Under the pieces are notes generated by a model that saw only the letters and a list, made by a program, of their open reading frames with translations, was not told the DNA's origin and did not search any database. Below are positions 19,028 to 29,010 of a DNA stretch of 64,000 nt, one piece after another. The translations under genes were made by a program, and so were the position numbers. This stretch comes from Eubacterium plexicaudatum ASF492 (lineage in GTDB: Bacteria; Bacillota; Clostridia; Lachnospirales; Lachnospiraceae), in NCBI RefSeq assembly GCF_000364225.2, contig NZ_AQFT02000001.1:6283851-6347850 (forward strand), given 5' to 3'. Numbering within the stretch: the first letter of the stretch is position 1; every line of letters begins with the position of its first letter.

Positions 19028-21288
19028 AAGCAAATAAAAGATTCTATTTCCTGTTGCTTTTCCAGGCATCAGTGTGTCTGGGATTGCTGTTTTTTACAAT
19101 TATGCGCTATAAAAGCAGCAGGGCCATTGAGACTTCCCTAGCCGAATGGAAGTCCGATGATATTACTTTTGAGGATGGATGGTATGTAGATGAAAGTATG
19201 GTACGGACAGATGAAACGATAGATTTGCTTTATGGACCTTATTTGAAAATGGATAAAGGGAGCTATTCCGTTGAAATTGCCTATGACTGCGACAATGATC
19301 AGAGCTGTCTGATGACTGCGCAGGAGGGTAATGCTGCCTTTATAAAATCAGGCTTAACGAGATTAAGCAGCAGGCTTAAAAAAATTTCTTATCGTTTTAC
19401 ACTTACCGAGAATATAGACAATTTGGAGCTTATTGTAAAGTATAACGGTCATGGAGCATTGCGGATTCATGATATTTCTATTCGTACAAATTCCGTCAGT
19501 ACGCGAAGAACTTTGACGGCAGTGTTTTTCCTGTTTTTATTCTGGGATGGCTGTGTGTGTTTTCAGACATATATAAGAAAAATAAGAATTTGCTCCTGGC
19601 ATTCGGACTCATAACACTGTTATCATCGCTTCCGTTATTTATGCGGGGAATACTAAATGGGCATGATTTAACGTTTCATTTGTTGAGGATTGAGGGAATT
19701 GCAGAAGAAATGCGCAATCATAATCTTCCGGTTAGAATTTCCTCGTTGTGGATGGACGGGTATGGATATCCGGTTTCCGTCTTTTATGGAGATATTTTAT
19801 TGTATCTTCCTGCATTTTTCAGAGTTATTGGGTTTCCGGTGATAACCGTGTATAAAATGTATTTATTTTTTCTGAATTTTATCGCAGTTATCATTGCCTT
19901 TGTTTGTTTTTATAAAATATTTTCGGATAAAAAGACCGCCTTGCTTCTGGCTATGGTATATACGACAGCAGGCTACAGGTTAGTCAATCTCTACATACGT
20001 TCTGCGGTTGGGGAATTCTGTGCCATGCTGTTTTTACCGGTGCTGGCGCTTGCTTTGTATAAAATATATACGGAGCAGTACGTCGAATGGAAGGTATATA
20101 AAAGAAATGCCAGGATTCTGGCAGCGGGAATGGCCGGACTGATCTGCACACATATATTAAGTGCCGAGATGGTTTGCTTTGTGATGGCGCTTGTAAGTGT
20201 TGTTTTATGGAAAAAGACGTTTTGCAAAAAAGTGCTACGGGTATATGTTCTGGCCGTATTGGAAACGCTGGTGTTAAGTGCGTACTTTATTATCCCTTTT
20301 TTAGATTATTATATGAACGAAACGGTAACTATAACGAGTCAGGTAGATGAAGTTATACAAAAAATTCAGCAGGAAGGAGCATATCTGGGGCAGTATTTTT
20401 CTTTTTTTCAATCAATGGCAGGAGCGTCTTTGCATCATCTGTCCGGCAGGATGGGATTAACTCCCGGAATGGTGTTAATGCTTACTTTGGTGGCGGCAGT
20501 TGTACTTTGCATACAAAAAAAGGATACACCGCTTATTCGGTGTTTTACATTTTTTTCAGTGCTTATGTTATTTATTGCATCCGACTTATTTCCGTGGGAT
20601 CATTTGGCCACTCACTATCGATGGGGTGCGCTTTTGTCACAGGTGCAGTTTCCATGGCGATATATTGGTATGGCCATGATATTTTTAACCATGCTTTTGG
20701 GATTTTTACTTTCTTACTGCAAAAAAAGGCAGACCGGCTTTTTAAACAATATTCAATTGGGGATAATCGGAATGTGCCTGTTTATGTCATTTTTCTACAC
20801 AAGTGATTATGTAGATCATGCTTATCATATGGTGGAATATTATGACACAGCGGAGCTGGATACCTTTTCAGCGCTGTATGGAGGCCAGTATTTAAAGCCG
20901 GGCACGGACACACAGTTGTTTCATAACGAAGTAAAAGGAAAAAAACATGAAGGAAATGACCGTTACTGCAAGAAACGGATGTCGTATGGAACTGTATTGT
21001 GAAACAGCTGAAAAACCCGGAAGCGTGGAAGTGCCGATGCTGCATTATAAAGGTTACCAGGTGACAGATGAAACGGGAAAACGGTATCAGGTCATGACAG
21101 GGACAAATCAGGTCATTCAATTTGACGTTAGTGAAAATTTTTCAGGAAAAATATATATTCAATTTACGGAACCTTGGTATTGGACAATGGGAACATGGAT
21201 ATCGGCAGTCTCTTTTTTTGTATATGCATATTCATTTTTCAAACGTACTCCGGTAAAAAAGCAGTACATGTTATGGTCTTTAAAGTAA
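19024..21288 (+). pseudogene. Membrane protein with 6-pyruvoyl-tetrahydropterin synthase-related domain, two frameshifts
   Basis: Three frames form one protein of about 755 residues: a TM helix plus a beta-sandwich-like extracellular part (19024-19530), a polytopic region starting F-S-D-I-Y-K-K-N-K-N with G-H-D-L-T-F-H-L-L-R-I-E-G typical of PF10131 proteins, and a C-terminal beta domain plus last helix (to 21288). The shifts map to the T5 run 19525-19529 and the A7 run 20939-20945; one added base at each restores continuity. These proteins are probably GT-C type enzymes or flippase-like partners in surface glycan synthesis. It overlaps the YfhO gene by ATGA and ends the glycan operon. Confidence 0.75.
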
Positions 21289-21420
21289 CAGAATAATCCG
21301 TTGGGGCGTGATTCCCTTATAATAGAAACGGTAATAGTAATTATAGCATATTCAAAAAGAATTTTAAGTGGCGTACATATGCAATAGAAATGAATTTAAG
21401 TAAAATTTTTCTAAAATAGG

Positions 21421-21449
21421 TTGCTCAATTCCCAATATTTGTGTACAAT
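21421..21449 (+). promoter_or_regulatory. Candidate promoter of yajC
   Basis: TTGCTC (21421-21426), a 17-bp spacer and TACAAT (21444-21449) lie 78 bp upstream of yajC. The intergenic region between the glycan operon and yajC (238 bp) holds nothing else convincing. Confidence 0.5.
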
Positions 21450-21526
21450 ACTATTTGTGTTATGTATTTTTGATTGGCAATGATTGTCAATACAGACGCA
21501 AATATCGTGATTTCAGGAGGAAAAAA

Positions 21527-21892
21527 ATGATCTCACCACATATTCTTGCCGCTGAGGCAGCAAGCGCAGCAGGTGCGGGCAGTTTTGCGAGTATGATTTT
21601 GTCTCTTGTGATTCTGGTCGGATTTATGTATTTTTTTATGCTTCGTCCGCAGCAGAAAGAGCAGAAAAAGAAAAATGCCATGCTTGCGGCTTTGGAAGTA
21701 GGCGATACCGTACTGACCACGAGCGGGTTTTACGGAACGATTATTGATATTTCGGATGATACGGTAATCGTAGAATTCGGAAGCAATAAAAACTGCCGTA
21801 TTCCAATGCAGCGCGGGGCAATTTCAGTAGTAGAAAAGCCGGAAGATTCGGCAAATGCTGTAGAAACAAAAAAAGACAGCAAAAAGAAGTAA
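21527..21892 (+). CDS. yajC: Preprotein translocase subunit YajC
   Basis: 121 residues counted from ATG 21527, which has a near-perfect AGGAGG 7 bases upstream; an earlier in-frame start at 21455 has no SD. One membrane helix (about residues 18-40), then the family motif Y-F-F-M-L-R-P-Q-Q-K and a small beta domain (V-G-D-T-V-L-T-T-S-G, I-I-D-I-S-D-D). The tail is Lys-rich. YajC associates with SecDF at the translocon. No secD, secF, tgt or queA lies nearby, and a terminator follows, so it is monocistronic here. Confidence 0.95.
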   Translation: MISPHILAAEAASAAGAGSFASMILSLVILVGFMYFFMLRPQQKEQKKKNAMLAALEVGDTVLTTSGFYGTIIDISDDTVIVEFGSNKNCRIPMQRGAISVVEKPEDSANAVETKKDSKKK

Positions 21893-21916
21893 ATAACGCT
21901 GTGGCAATGTCACATA

Positions 21917-21965
21917 AAAACTGTCTGAAACGGCCTGTTTACAGGTAATTTCAGACAGTTTTGTA
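21917..21965 (+). terminator. Rho-independent terminator after yajC
   Basis: The stem AAAACTGTCTGAAA / TTTCAGACAGTTTT (14 bp) encloses an 18-nt loop that contains a second short stem, and the right arm ends in a T-rich stretch (TTTTGTATTT). Confidence 0.85.
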
Positions 21966-21973
21966 TTTCATGG

Positions 21974-22002
21974 TTGAAAAATCGGGGCAAAAGTTATATG
22001 AT
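21974..22002 (+). promoter_or_regulatory. Promoter of the leuB-ilvD-ilvB-serC-serA operon
   Basis: TTGAAA (21974-21979), an exact 17-bp spacer and TATGAT (21997-22002) lie just after the yajC terminator and about 100 bp before leuB. No T-box or attenuator-like leader was recognised between promoter and leuB. Confidence 0.7.
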
Positions 22003-22048
22003 AGTACACGGCAGACTGTATTCTGGTAAAGCGAATTCAGTTTTGCGA

Positions 22049-22067
22049 ACAAATTTTTAGAATTTGT
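22049..22067. promoter_or_regulatory. Dyad resembling a CodY box in the leuB leader
   Basis: ACAAATT-TTTAG-AATTTGT is a 7-bp-arm dyad. Positions 22052-22066 match the CodY consensus AATTTTCWGAAAATT at 11 of 15 bases. CodY represses branched-chain amino acid genes in many Firmicutes, and the site lies downstream of the promoter where a bound repressor would act as a roadblock. The match is only moderate. Confidence 0.4.
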
Positions 22068-22100
22068 CAGATAATTATTCAAAAGAAAGGAAGTTTTCAT

Positions 22101-23207
22101 ATGAAATATCATGTTGGCGTTATTGCCGGTGACGGAATCGGACCGGAAATAACTGCGGAAGCAAGAAAAGTACTGGATAAAGTCGGTGCCGTATTCGGAC
22201 ACCAGTTTGATTATGAGGATATTTTAATGGGAGGATGTTCGATTGATGCAGTCGGCGTTCCGCTGACCGATGAGGCAATTGCCCAGGCGAAGGCTTCCGA
22301 TGCCGTATTAATGGGTTCGATTGGCGGCAACACGGCAACATCCCCGTGGTATCAGTTAGAGCCTTCCAAAAGGCCGGAGGCAGGATTGTTAAAACTGCGC
22401 AAATCGCTGCAATTGTTTGCGAATTTAAGACCGGCTTACTTATATAATGAATTAAAAGAAGCTTGTCCGTTAAAAGATGACATCATCGGAGACGGTTTTG
22501 ATATGATGATTATGCGTGAGCTGACCGGAGGCCTGTATTTTGGAAAACGTGTGACAGAAGTAAGAGACGGCCTTATGACAGCGGAAGATACACTGACTTA
22601 TAATGAAGAAGAAATTCGAAGAATTGCGAAGCGGGCATTTGATATTGCCGGAAAACGCAGGAAAAAAGTAACAAGCGTAGATAAGGCAAATGTGATCGAC
22701 TCTTCCCGTCTCTGGAGAAAGATTGTAGATGAGACGGCAAAGGAGTATCCGGATATTGCTTATGAACATATGCTCGTAGACAACTGCGCGATGCAGCTGG
22801 TTAAAGACCCGAAACAGTTTGACGTGATTTTAACGGAAAATATGTTTGGAGACATTTTGTCCGATGAAGCATCCATGCTGACCGGTTCGATCGGTATGCT
22901 GCCGTCTGCAAGCTTAAATGATACAAAGTTCGGCCTTTATGAACCGAGCGGCGGTTCCGCGCCGGATATTGCGGGCAAAGGCATTGCCAATCCGATCGCG
23001 ACGATTTTATCGGCAGCCATGATGCTCCGTTACAGCTTTGATCTGGATCAGGAGGCGGATGCCGTAGAAGCAGCCGTAAAGCAGGTGCTTCGGGACGGAT
23101 ATCGCACGATTGATATTATGCCGCAGCAGGAAGATAAAAAAGCCGGGATTAAGCAGATTGGAACGGCACAGATGGGTGATATGATTTGTGAAAGAATTGT
23201 AAAATAA
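22101..23207 (+). CDS. leuB: 3-isopropylmalate dehydrogenase
   Basis: 368 residues, full length. It oxidatively decarboxylates 3-isopropylmalate to 2-ketoisocaproate with NAD in leucine synthesis (cytosol). G-D-G-I-G-P-E at the N-terminus, R-E-L-T-G-G-L-Y-F-G at about 134-143 (the LeuB-specific loop), D-K-A-N-V at about 194, V-D-N-C-A-M-Q-L at about 226 and N-M-F-G-D-I-L-S-D-E at about 249-258 for metal and substrate. SD AAAGGAAG. leuA and leuCD are not here, so the leucine pathway is split. First gene of a five-gene operon. Confidence 0.96.
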   Translation: MKYHVGVIAGDGIGPEITAEARKVLDKVGAVFGHQFDYEDILMGGCSIDAVGVPLTDEAIAQAKASDAVLMGSIGGNTATSPWYQLEPSKRPEAGLLKLRKSLQLFANLRPAYLYNELKEACPLKDDIIGDGFDMMIMRELTGGLYFGKRVTEVRDGLMTAEDTLTYNEEEIRRIAKRAFDIAGKRRKKVTSVDKANVIDSSRLWRKIVDETAKEYPDIAYEHMLVDNCAMQLVKDPKQFDVILTENMFGDILSDEASMLTGSIGMLPSASLNDTKFGLYEPSGGSAPDIAGKGIANPIATILSAAMMLRYSFDLDQEADAVEAAVKQVLRDGYRTIDIMPQQEDKKAGIKQIGTAQMGDMICERIVK

Positions 23208-23256
23208 TTGATCTTTAATTTCACTCTTAAATTTCAGTAAGAAAGGAAGATAAAGT

Positions 23257-24933
23257 ATGAAAAGTGATCAGGTAAAAACCGGCATGCAGCAGGCACCTCA
23301 TCGGTCGCTGTTTAATGCACTCGGTTTTACGGAAGAAGAAATGAAAAAACCAATGGTCGGTATTGTAAGTTCTTATAATGAAATCGTACCGGGCCATATG
23401 AACCTGGATAAAATTGTAAATGCCGTAAAGCTCGGCGTAGCTGAGGCAGGAGGCGTACCGGTTGTATTTCCGGCAATTGCAGTCTGCGATGGAATTGCTA
23501 TGGGGCATATCGGCATGAAATATTCTCTTGTAACAAGAGATCTGATTGCGGACTCTACGGAGTGTATGGCGCTTGCGCATCAGTTTGATGCACTTGTTAT
23601 GGTGCCGAACTGTGATAAAAATGTGCCGGGACTTTTGATGGCGGCTGCAAGGATTAATGTGCCGACCGTATTTGTATCAGGCGGCCCGATGCTGGCAGGA
23701 CATGTGAAAGGGCATAAAACGAGCCTTTCGTCCATGTTTGAGGCGGTCGGTTCTTATGCGGCAGGTACGATGAGCGAAGAAGAAGTGCGGGAATATGAAG
23801 AAAAGACATGTCCGACATGTGGGTCCTGCTCCGGTATGTATACGGCAAATTCCATGAACTGTCTGACCGAGGCGCTTGGTATGGGATTAAAAGGCAACGG
23901 TACGATTCCGGCGGTATATTCGGAACGTATCAAGCTGGCAAAACATGCGGGCATGGCGGTAATGGATCTGTTAAAAAAGAATATTTGTCCAAGAGATATT
24001 ATGACAAAAGAAGCCGTTTTAAATGCGCTGACCGTAGATATGGCGCTTGGCTGTTCTACGAACAGCATGCTGCATCTTCCGGCGATTGCACATGAGATCG
24101 GATTTGATTTTGACATCTCATTTGCCAATCCAATCAGTGAGACAACACCAAACTTATGCCATCTTGCACCGGCAGGTCCTACTTATATGGAAGATTTAAA
24201 TGAAGCAGGCGGTGTCTATGCGGTCATGAAAGAGCTGGCGGACATTGGTTTGATTCATACGGACTGTATGACGGTATCCGGACAGACAATTGGAGAAAAT
24301 ATTAAAGATGCGGTAAATAAAAATACGTCGGTGATTCGTACGGTAGACAATCCGTACAGCAAGACCGGAGGGCTTGCCGTATTAAAGGGCAATCTGGCTC
24401 CGGACGGTTCGGTAGTGAAACGGTCCGCAGTGGTAGAAGAAATGATGGTGCACGAAGGGCCGGCAAGGGTGTTTGACTGTGAAGAAGATGCGATTGCGGC
24501 GATCAAAGGCGGAAAAATCCTGGCCGGCGATGTTGTGGTGATTCGATATGAAGGGCCAAAGGGCGGTCCGGGTATGCGGGAAATGTTAAATCCGACATCT
24601 GCAATTGCGGGCATGGGACTTGGTTCATCGGTAGCGCTTATTACGGACGGACGTTTTTCCGGTGCAAGCCGGGGAGCGTCGATCGGACATGTGTCACCGG
24701 AGGCAGCGGTTGGCGGACCGATTGCACTGGTGGAAGAAGGCGATACGATTAAAATCAATATTCCGGACATGAAGCTGGAACTGGCCGTTTCAGATGAAGA
24801 ACTGGCAGCCAGAAAGGCAAAATGGCAGCCAAGGGAACCGAAAGTGACAAATGGCTATCTGGCACGTTACGCTGCGATGGTAACTTCCGGAAACCGCGGT
24901 GCGGTTATGCAGATGCCTGGAACGCAAAACTAA
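23257..24933 (+). CDS. ilvD: Dihydroxy-acid dehydratase
   Basis: 558 residues. It converts 2,3-dihydroxyisovalerate or 2,3-dihydroxy-3-methylvalerate to the 2-keto acids for valine, isoleucine and leucine. The iron-sulfur ligands are visible in C-D-K-N-V-P-G at about 109-115 and T-C-G-S-C-S-G-M at about 188-195; R-F-S-G-A-S-R-G near residue 467 is the C-terminal substrate loop. Length and motifs are normal. SD AAAGGAAG. It is followed after 16 bp by ilvB. Confidence 0.97.
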   Translation: MKSDQVKTGMQQAPHRSLFNALGFTEEEMKKPMVGIVSSYNEIVPGHMNLDKIVNAVKLGVAEAGGVPVVFPAIAVCDGIAMGHIGMKYSLVTRDLIADSTECMALAHQFDALVMVPNCDKNVPGLLMAAARINVPTVFVSGGPMLAGHVKGHKTSLSSMFEAVGSYAAGTMSEEEVREYEEKTCPTCGSCSGMYTANSMNCLTEALGMGLKGNGTIPAVYSERIKLAKHAGMAVMDLLKKNICPRDIMTKEAVLNALTVDMALGCSTNSMLHLPAIAHEIGFDFDISFANPISETTPNLCHLAPAGPTYMEDLNEAGGVYAVMKELADIGLIHTDCMTVSGQTIGENIKDAVNKNTSVIRTVDNPYSKTGGLAVLKGNLAPDGSVVKRSAVVEEMMVHEGPARVFDCEEDAIAAIKGGKILAGDVVVIRYEGPKGGPGMREMLNPTSAIAGMGLGSSVALITDGRFSGASRGASIGHVSPEAAVGGPIALVEEGDTIKINIPDMKLELAVSDEELAARKAKWQPREPKVTNGYLARYAAMVTSGNRGAVMQMPGTQN

Positions 24934-24949
24934 AAAGGAGGCGGAAAAC

Positions 24950-26626
24950 ATGCAATTGACAGGGGCGCAAATATTAATTGAGTGCCTGAAAGAGCAGGGT
25001 GTGGACACCGTTTTTGGTTATCCGGGCGGAGCGATCCTGAATGTATATGATGAATTGTATAAACACAGGGATGAAATCAGGCATATTCTGACTTCCCATG
25101 AACAGGGAGCATCCCATGCTGCAGACGGTTATGCGCGCAGCACCGGAAAAGTGGGTGTCTGTTTTGCGACAAGCGGGCCGGGAGCAACCAATCTGGTAAC
25201 CGGAATTGCGACGGCTTATATGGATTCCATTCCGCTTGTTGCCATTACTTGTAATGTAAATGTTCCGCTGCTTGGAAAAGACAGTTTTCAGGAGATTGAC
25301 ATTGCAGGTATTACAACACCGATTACAAAGCATAATTTTATCGTAAAAGATGTGGATGACCTTGCAAAAATACTGCGTCGGGCGTTTACAATTGCCAGAA
25401 AAGGCAGACCTGGTCCGGTGCTTGTGGATATTCCAAAAGATGTGACTGCAAATAAGGCAGATTATACGCCGGAACAAATCAGGATGCCGGAGCGGGTGAC
25501 CCAGCGGCTGCGCCAGGAAGATATGGATCGTGCAATCCGCTACATCAAAGAAGCAAAGAAGCCATACATATTTGTGGGCGGCGGCGTGATATTATCCGAC
25601 GCTACCCAAGAGCTTCGGGAGTTTGTTGAAAAAGTACAGGCTCCGGTATGTGATTCTCTGATGGGAAAAGGCGCATTTGACGGTACGGATCCGAAATATA
25701 CCGGTATGCTTGGCATGCATGGAACGAAAACGTCCAATTACGGTGTCAGTGAATGCGATCTGCTTCTGGCAATCGGTGTCCGCTTTAGTGACCGTGTCAT
25801 TGGAAATGCAGAAAAATTTGCAAAACAGGCCGATATTATACAGATTGATGTGGATCCTGCCGAAATCAACAAAAATATTATTGTGACAGCCAGTGTGATC
25901 GGAGATATTAAAGTAGTACTGGCAAAAATGAATGCACAGCTGGAGCCGCAGCGCCATGACGAATGGTTGGCGCATGTAGGACAGCTCAAGCAGCAGTATC
26001 CGATGACGTATCATCCGCAGGAACTTTGCGGGCCATATATGATCGAAAAAATCTACGAGAAGACAAAGGGAGATGCGATTATCGTTACCGAGGTCGGGCA
26101 GCATCAGATGTGGGCCGCACAGTATTATAAATATACCAGGCCGAGACATTTTCTGACGTCCGGCGGTCTGGGAACTATGGGATACGGACTTGGAGCAGCG
26201 ATCGGTGCGAAGACGGCGAATCCGGATCGGACGGTAATTAATATCGCAGGAGACGGCTGTTTTCGCATGAACATGAATGAAATTGCAACGGCAGTGCGGC
26301 AGAAGCTTCCGCTCATACAGGTCGTTGTAAATAACCATGTGCTTGGAATGGTGCGGCAGTGGCAGGATTTGTTTTACGAAGAGCGTTATTCCGCTACCGT
26401 ACTGCGTGATGCGGTTGATTTTGTAAAACTGGCGGAAGCAATGGGCGCAAGGGGCATTCGCGTAACAACAAGAGAAGCATTTGATGCGGCTCTGGAACAG
26501 GCTCTGGCAGCGGATGGGCCGGTTGTGCTGGATTGTATCATAGACAGTGATGACAAAGTGTGGCCAATGGTTGCGCCGGGAGCGCCGATCAGCGAAGCAT
26601 TTTCGGAAGAAGACCTGAACAAATAG
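24950..26626 (+). CDS. ilvB: Acetolactate synthase large subunit
   Basis: 558 residues from ATG 24950 (AAAGGAGG 8 bases upstream); the frame extends upstream into ilvD but without an SD. It condenses two pyruvates, or pyruvate with 2-ketobutyrate, using thiamine diphosphate. F-G-Y-P-G-G-A and the catalytic Glu in S-H-E-Q-G-A at about 47-52, the FAD-domain middle, and the ThDP-binding G-D-G-C-F-R-M-N-M-N at about 441-450. No small subunit follows here; an ilvN lies 30 kb away beside a second ilvB. Confidence 0.95.
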   Translation: MQLTGAQILIECLKEQGVDTVFGYPGGAILNVYDELYKHRDEIRHILTSHEQGASHAADGYARSTGKVGVCFATSGPGATNLVTGIATAYMDSIPLVAITCNVNVPLLGKDSFQEIDIAGITTPITKHNFIVKDVDDLAKILRRAFTIARKGRPGPVLVDIPKDVTANKADYTPEQIRMPERVTQRLRQEDMDRAIRYIKEAKKPYIFVGGGVILSDATQELREFVEKVQAPVCDSLMGKGAFDGTDPKYTGMLGMHGTKTSNYGVSECDLLLAIGVRFSDRVIGNAEKFAKQADIIQIDVDPAEINKNIIVTASVIGDIKVVLAKMNAQLEPQRHDEWLAHVGQLKQQYPMTYHPQELCGPYMIEKIYEKTKGDAIIVTEVGQHQMWAAQYYKYTRPRHFLTSGGLGTMGYGLGAAIGAKTANPDRTVINIAGDGCFRMNMNEIATAVRQKLPLIQVVVNNHVLGMVRQWQDLFYEERYSATVLRDAVDFVKLAEAMGARGIRVTTREAFDAALEQALAADGPVVLDCIIDSDDKVWPMVAPGAPISEAFSEEDLNK

Positions 26627-26662
26627 CCGCATATAATATAGAATAAGGAGGATATGATTAAG

Positions 26663-27745
26663 ATGAGCAGAGTTTATAATTTTTCTGCAGGTCCGGCAGT
26701 GCTGCCGGAAGAAGTGCTGCGGGAAGCGGCAGAAGAAATGTTGGACTATAAGGGAAGCGGGATGTCCGTTATGGAGATGTCTCACCGTTCAAAAGTATAT
26801 GATACGATTATTAAAGAAGCGGAACAGGATATCCGTGATCTGATGCATATCCCGGATAATTATAAAGTACTGTTTTTACAGGGCGGCGCATCACAGCAGT
26901 TTGCAATGATACCGATGAACCTGATGAAAAACAAAAAAGCAGGCTATATTGTAACCGGACAATGGGCGAAAAAGGCATATCAGGAAGCACAGCTCTATGG
27001 AGAAGCAATCAAACTTGCTTCTTCCGAAGATAAGACATTTTCCTATATTCCGGACTGCTCCGATTTGGATATTCCAAAAGATCTGGATTACGTTTATATC
27101 TGTGAAAACAATACGATTTATGGAACAAAATTTAAAGAACTGCCGAATACCAAAGAGCATCTGTTAGTGGCTGACGTATCTTCCTGCTTTTTATCGGAGC
27201 CTGTGGATGTCAGCAAATATGGCGTTATTTTCGGCGGCGTTCAGAAAAATGTCGGTCCGGCAGGCGTGGTAGTCGTTATCATTCGTGAAGATCTGATTTG
27301 TGACGATGTATTGGAAGGCACGCCTACCATGTTAAAATATAAAACGCATGCGGACGCAGATTCGTTGTATAATACACCGCCTTGCTACGGCATATACATT
27401 TGCGGAAAAGTATTTAAATGGCTGAAGAATATGGGCGGCCTGGAAGAAATTCAAAAACGCAACGAAGAAAAAGCAAAAATCTTATATGATTTTCTGGATC
27501 AGAGTAAGATGTTCAAAGGAACCGTTGTGGCAAAAGACCGTTCTCTTATGAACGTTCCGTTTGTAACAGGAGATAAAGAGCTGGATGCCAGATTTGTGGC
27601 AGAGGCAGAAAAAGCCGGTCTGGTAAATCTGAAAGGACACAGAAGCGTAGGCGGCATGAGAGCGTCTATTTATAACGCAATGCCGAAGGAAGGCGTAGAA
27701 AAGCTTGTGGCATTTATGAAAGATTTTGAAACTGCAAATTCATAA
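26663..27745 (+). CDS. serC: Phosphoserine aminotransferase
   Basis: 360 residues from ATG 26663; an ATG at 26654 is only 2 bases from the AAGGAGG and so is less likely. Class-V PLP enzyme making 3-phosphoserine from 3-phosphohydroxypyruvate and glutamate. V-Y-N-F-S-A-G-P-A at the N-terminus, M-S-H-R-S-K at about 42, G-G-A-S-Q-Q-F at about 75-81 and the PLP lysine in G-G-V-Q-K-N at about 190-195. It follows ilvB by 36 bp and precedes serA, so serine synthesis is joined to branched-chain amino acid synthesis in one transcript. Confidence 0.95.
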   Translation: MSRVYNFSAGPAVLPEEVLREAAEEMLDYKGSGMSVMEMSHRSKVYDTIIKEAEQDIRDLMHIPDNYKVLFLQGGASQQFAMIPMNLMKNKKAGYIVTGQWAKKAYQEAQLYGEAIKLASSEDKTFSYIPDCSDLDIPKDLDYVYICENNTIYGTKFKELPNTKEHLLVADVSSCFLSEPVDVSKYGVIFGGVQKNVGPAGVVVVIIREDLICDDVLEGTPTMLKYKTHADADSLYNTPPCYGIYICGKVFKWLKNMGGLEEIQKRNEEKAKILYDFLDQSKMFKGTVVAKDRSLMNVPFVTGDKELDARFVAEAEKAGLVNLKGHRSVGGMRASIYNAMPKEGVEKLVAFMKDFETANS

Positions 27746-27806
27746 AAATAGGATGCTGTTGTTTGCAGGGCAAGGGCAGCAGTGCAAATCAGAGGGGAAG
27801 TTAAAA

Positions 27807-28970
27807 ATGTTTAATTATGTATGTTTAAATCCGATTGCGCAGATAGGACTGGATGTATTAGACGAGAACTATCGGAAAGTAGAAGATGTGAAAGATGCGC
27901 AGGCAGCGCTTGTACGTTCCGCTTCCATGCACGATATGGAACTGCCGGACAGTCTGGACGTCGTTGCACGTGCAGGTGCGGGTGTCAATAACATTCCGCT
28001 GGATCAATGTGCGGAGCAGGGCATCGTAGTTTTTAATACGCCGGGCGCAAATGCAAACGGTGTCAAAGAGCTGGTGCTGGCCGGTATGTTAATGGCAAGC
28101 CGTGACATCAACGGCGGTATCAACTGGGTTGTTGATGAAAAAGAGAATGCGGAACTTGCAAAGCTGACGGAAACACAGAAAAAAGCTTATGCAGGATGTG
28201 AGATTGCCGGCAAAAAGTTAGGTGTGATCGGACTGGGTGCGATCGGAATCCGGGTAGCCAATGCGGCAACACATCTGGATATGGAAGTGTACGGTTATGA
28301 TCCGTATATTTCGGTTAATGCGGCATGGAATTTGTCACGCAATGTAAAACATGTGCGCAATGTAGAAGATATTTACCGTGAATGTGACTATATTTCCATT
28401 CATGTACCGCTTTTAGATACTACAAGAAAAATGATCAATGAAGAAGTTATTGCAATGATGAAGCCGACCGCAGTGATTTTAAACTTTGCAAGAGATTTGC
28501 TCGTAGATGAAGAAGCGGTTGTGGCCGCACTTGCACAGGGCAGACTGAAACGGTATATTTCCGATTTCCCGAATAATACGACCGCGGGCAAAGAAGGCTG
28601 TATCGTAATCCCGCATCTGGGCGCGTCCACGGAAGAATCCGAAGACAACTGTGCGGTAATGGCGGCGCAGGAAATCCGCAATTATCTGGAAAACGGCAAT
28701 ATTCGCAACTCCGTTAATTTCCCAAACTGCGATATGGGAGAATGTACGACAGAGGGACGTGTAGCCGTTCTGCATAAAAACAGCAAAGGTGTCATTGGTA
28801 AATTTACGTCGATCTTTGGTGAATGTGACATTAATATTGCAAATATGACGAACAAATCCAAAGGCGATTACGCATATTCCATGTTTGATCTGGATACGCC
28901 GATGACGGAAGAAGCCGTTGAAAAGATGAAAGCGATGAAAGGCGTTATGAAAGTACGTATTGTTAAATAG
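27807..28970 (+). CDS. serA: D-3-phosphoglycerate dehydrogenase with ACT domain
   Basis: 387 residues from ATG 27807 (AGGGGAAG upstream). It oxidises 3-phosphoglycerate to 3-phosphohydroxypyruvate with NAD, the first step of serine synthesis. R-A-G-A-G-V-N-N at about 53-60, G-L-G-A-I-G-I at about 143-149 for NAD, R-D-L-L-V-D-E and P-H-L-G-A-S-T-E-E for the catalytic Arg/Glu/His set, and a C-terminal ACT domain at about 315-387, which binds serine in related enzymes. The short form lacks the ASB domain. Last gene of the operon; a terminator follows. Confidence 0.95.
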   Translation: MFNYVCLNPIAQIGLDVLDENYRKVEDVKDAQAALVRSASMHDMELPDSLDVVARAGAGVNNIPLDQCAEQGIVVFNTPGANANGVKELVLAGMLMASRDINGGINWVVDEKENAELAKLTETQKKAYAGCEIAGKKLGVIGLGAIGIRVANAATHLDMEVYGYDPYISVNAAWNLSRNVKHVRNVEDIYRECDYISIHVPLLDTTRKMINEEVIAMMKPTAVILNFARDLLVDEEAVVAALAQGRLKRYISDFPNNTTAGKEGCIVIPHLGASTEESEDNCAVMAAQEIRNYLENGNIRNSVNFPNCDMGECTTEGRVAVLHKNSKGVIGKFTSIFGECDINIANMTNKSKGDYAYSMFDLDTPMTEEAVEKMKAMKGVMKVRIVK

Positions 28971-28977
28971 ATTTTAG

Positions 28978-29010
28978 AAACGGAGCAGCTTACAGGCTGC
29001 TCCGTTTGTC
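28978..29010 (+). terminator. Terminator after serA
   Basis: ACGGAGCAGC / GCTGCTCCGT (10 bp, GC-rich) with a 6-nt loop, followed by TTGTCGTTAT. The T-tract is weak but the stem is strong and it lies directly after the serA stop. Confidence 0.75.

Noticed and set aside
22003..22100. T-box or peptide attenuator before leuB
   Set aside because: No T-box consensus, no run of Leu/Ile/Val codons and no terminator/antiterminator pair between the promoter and the start codon.
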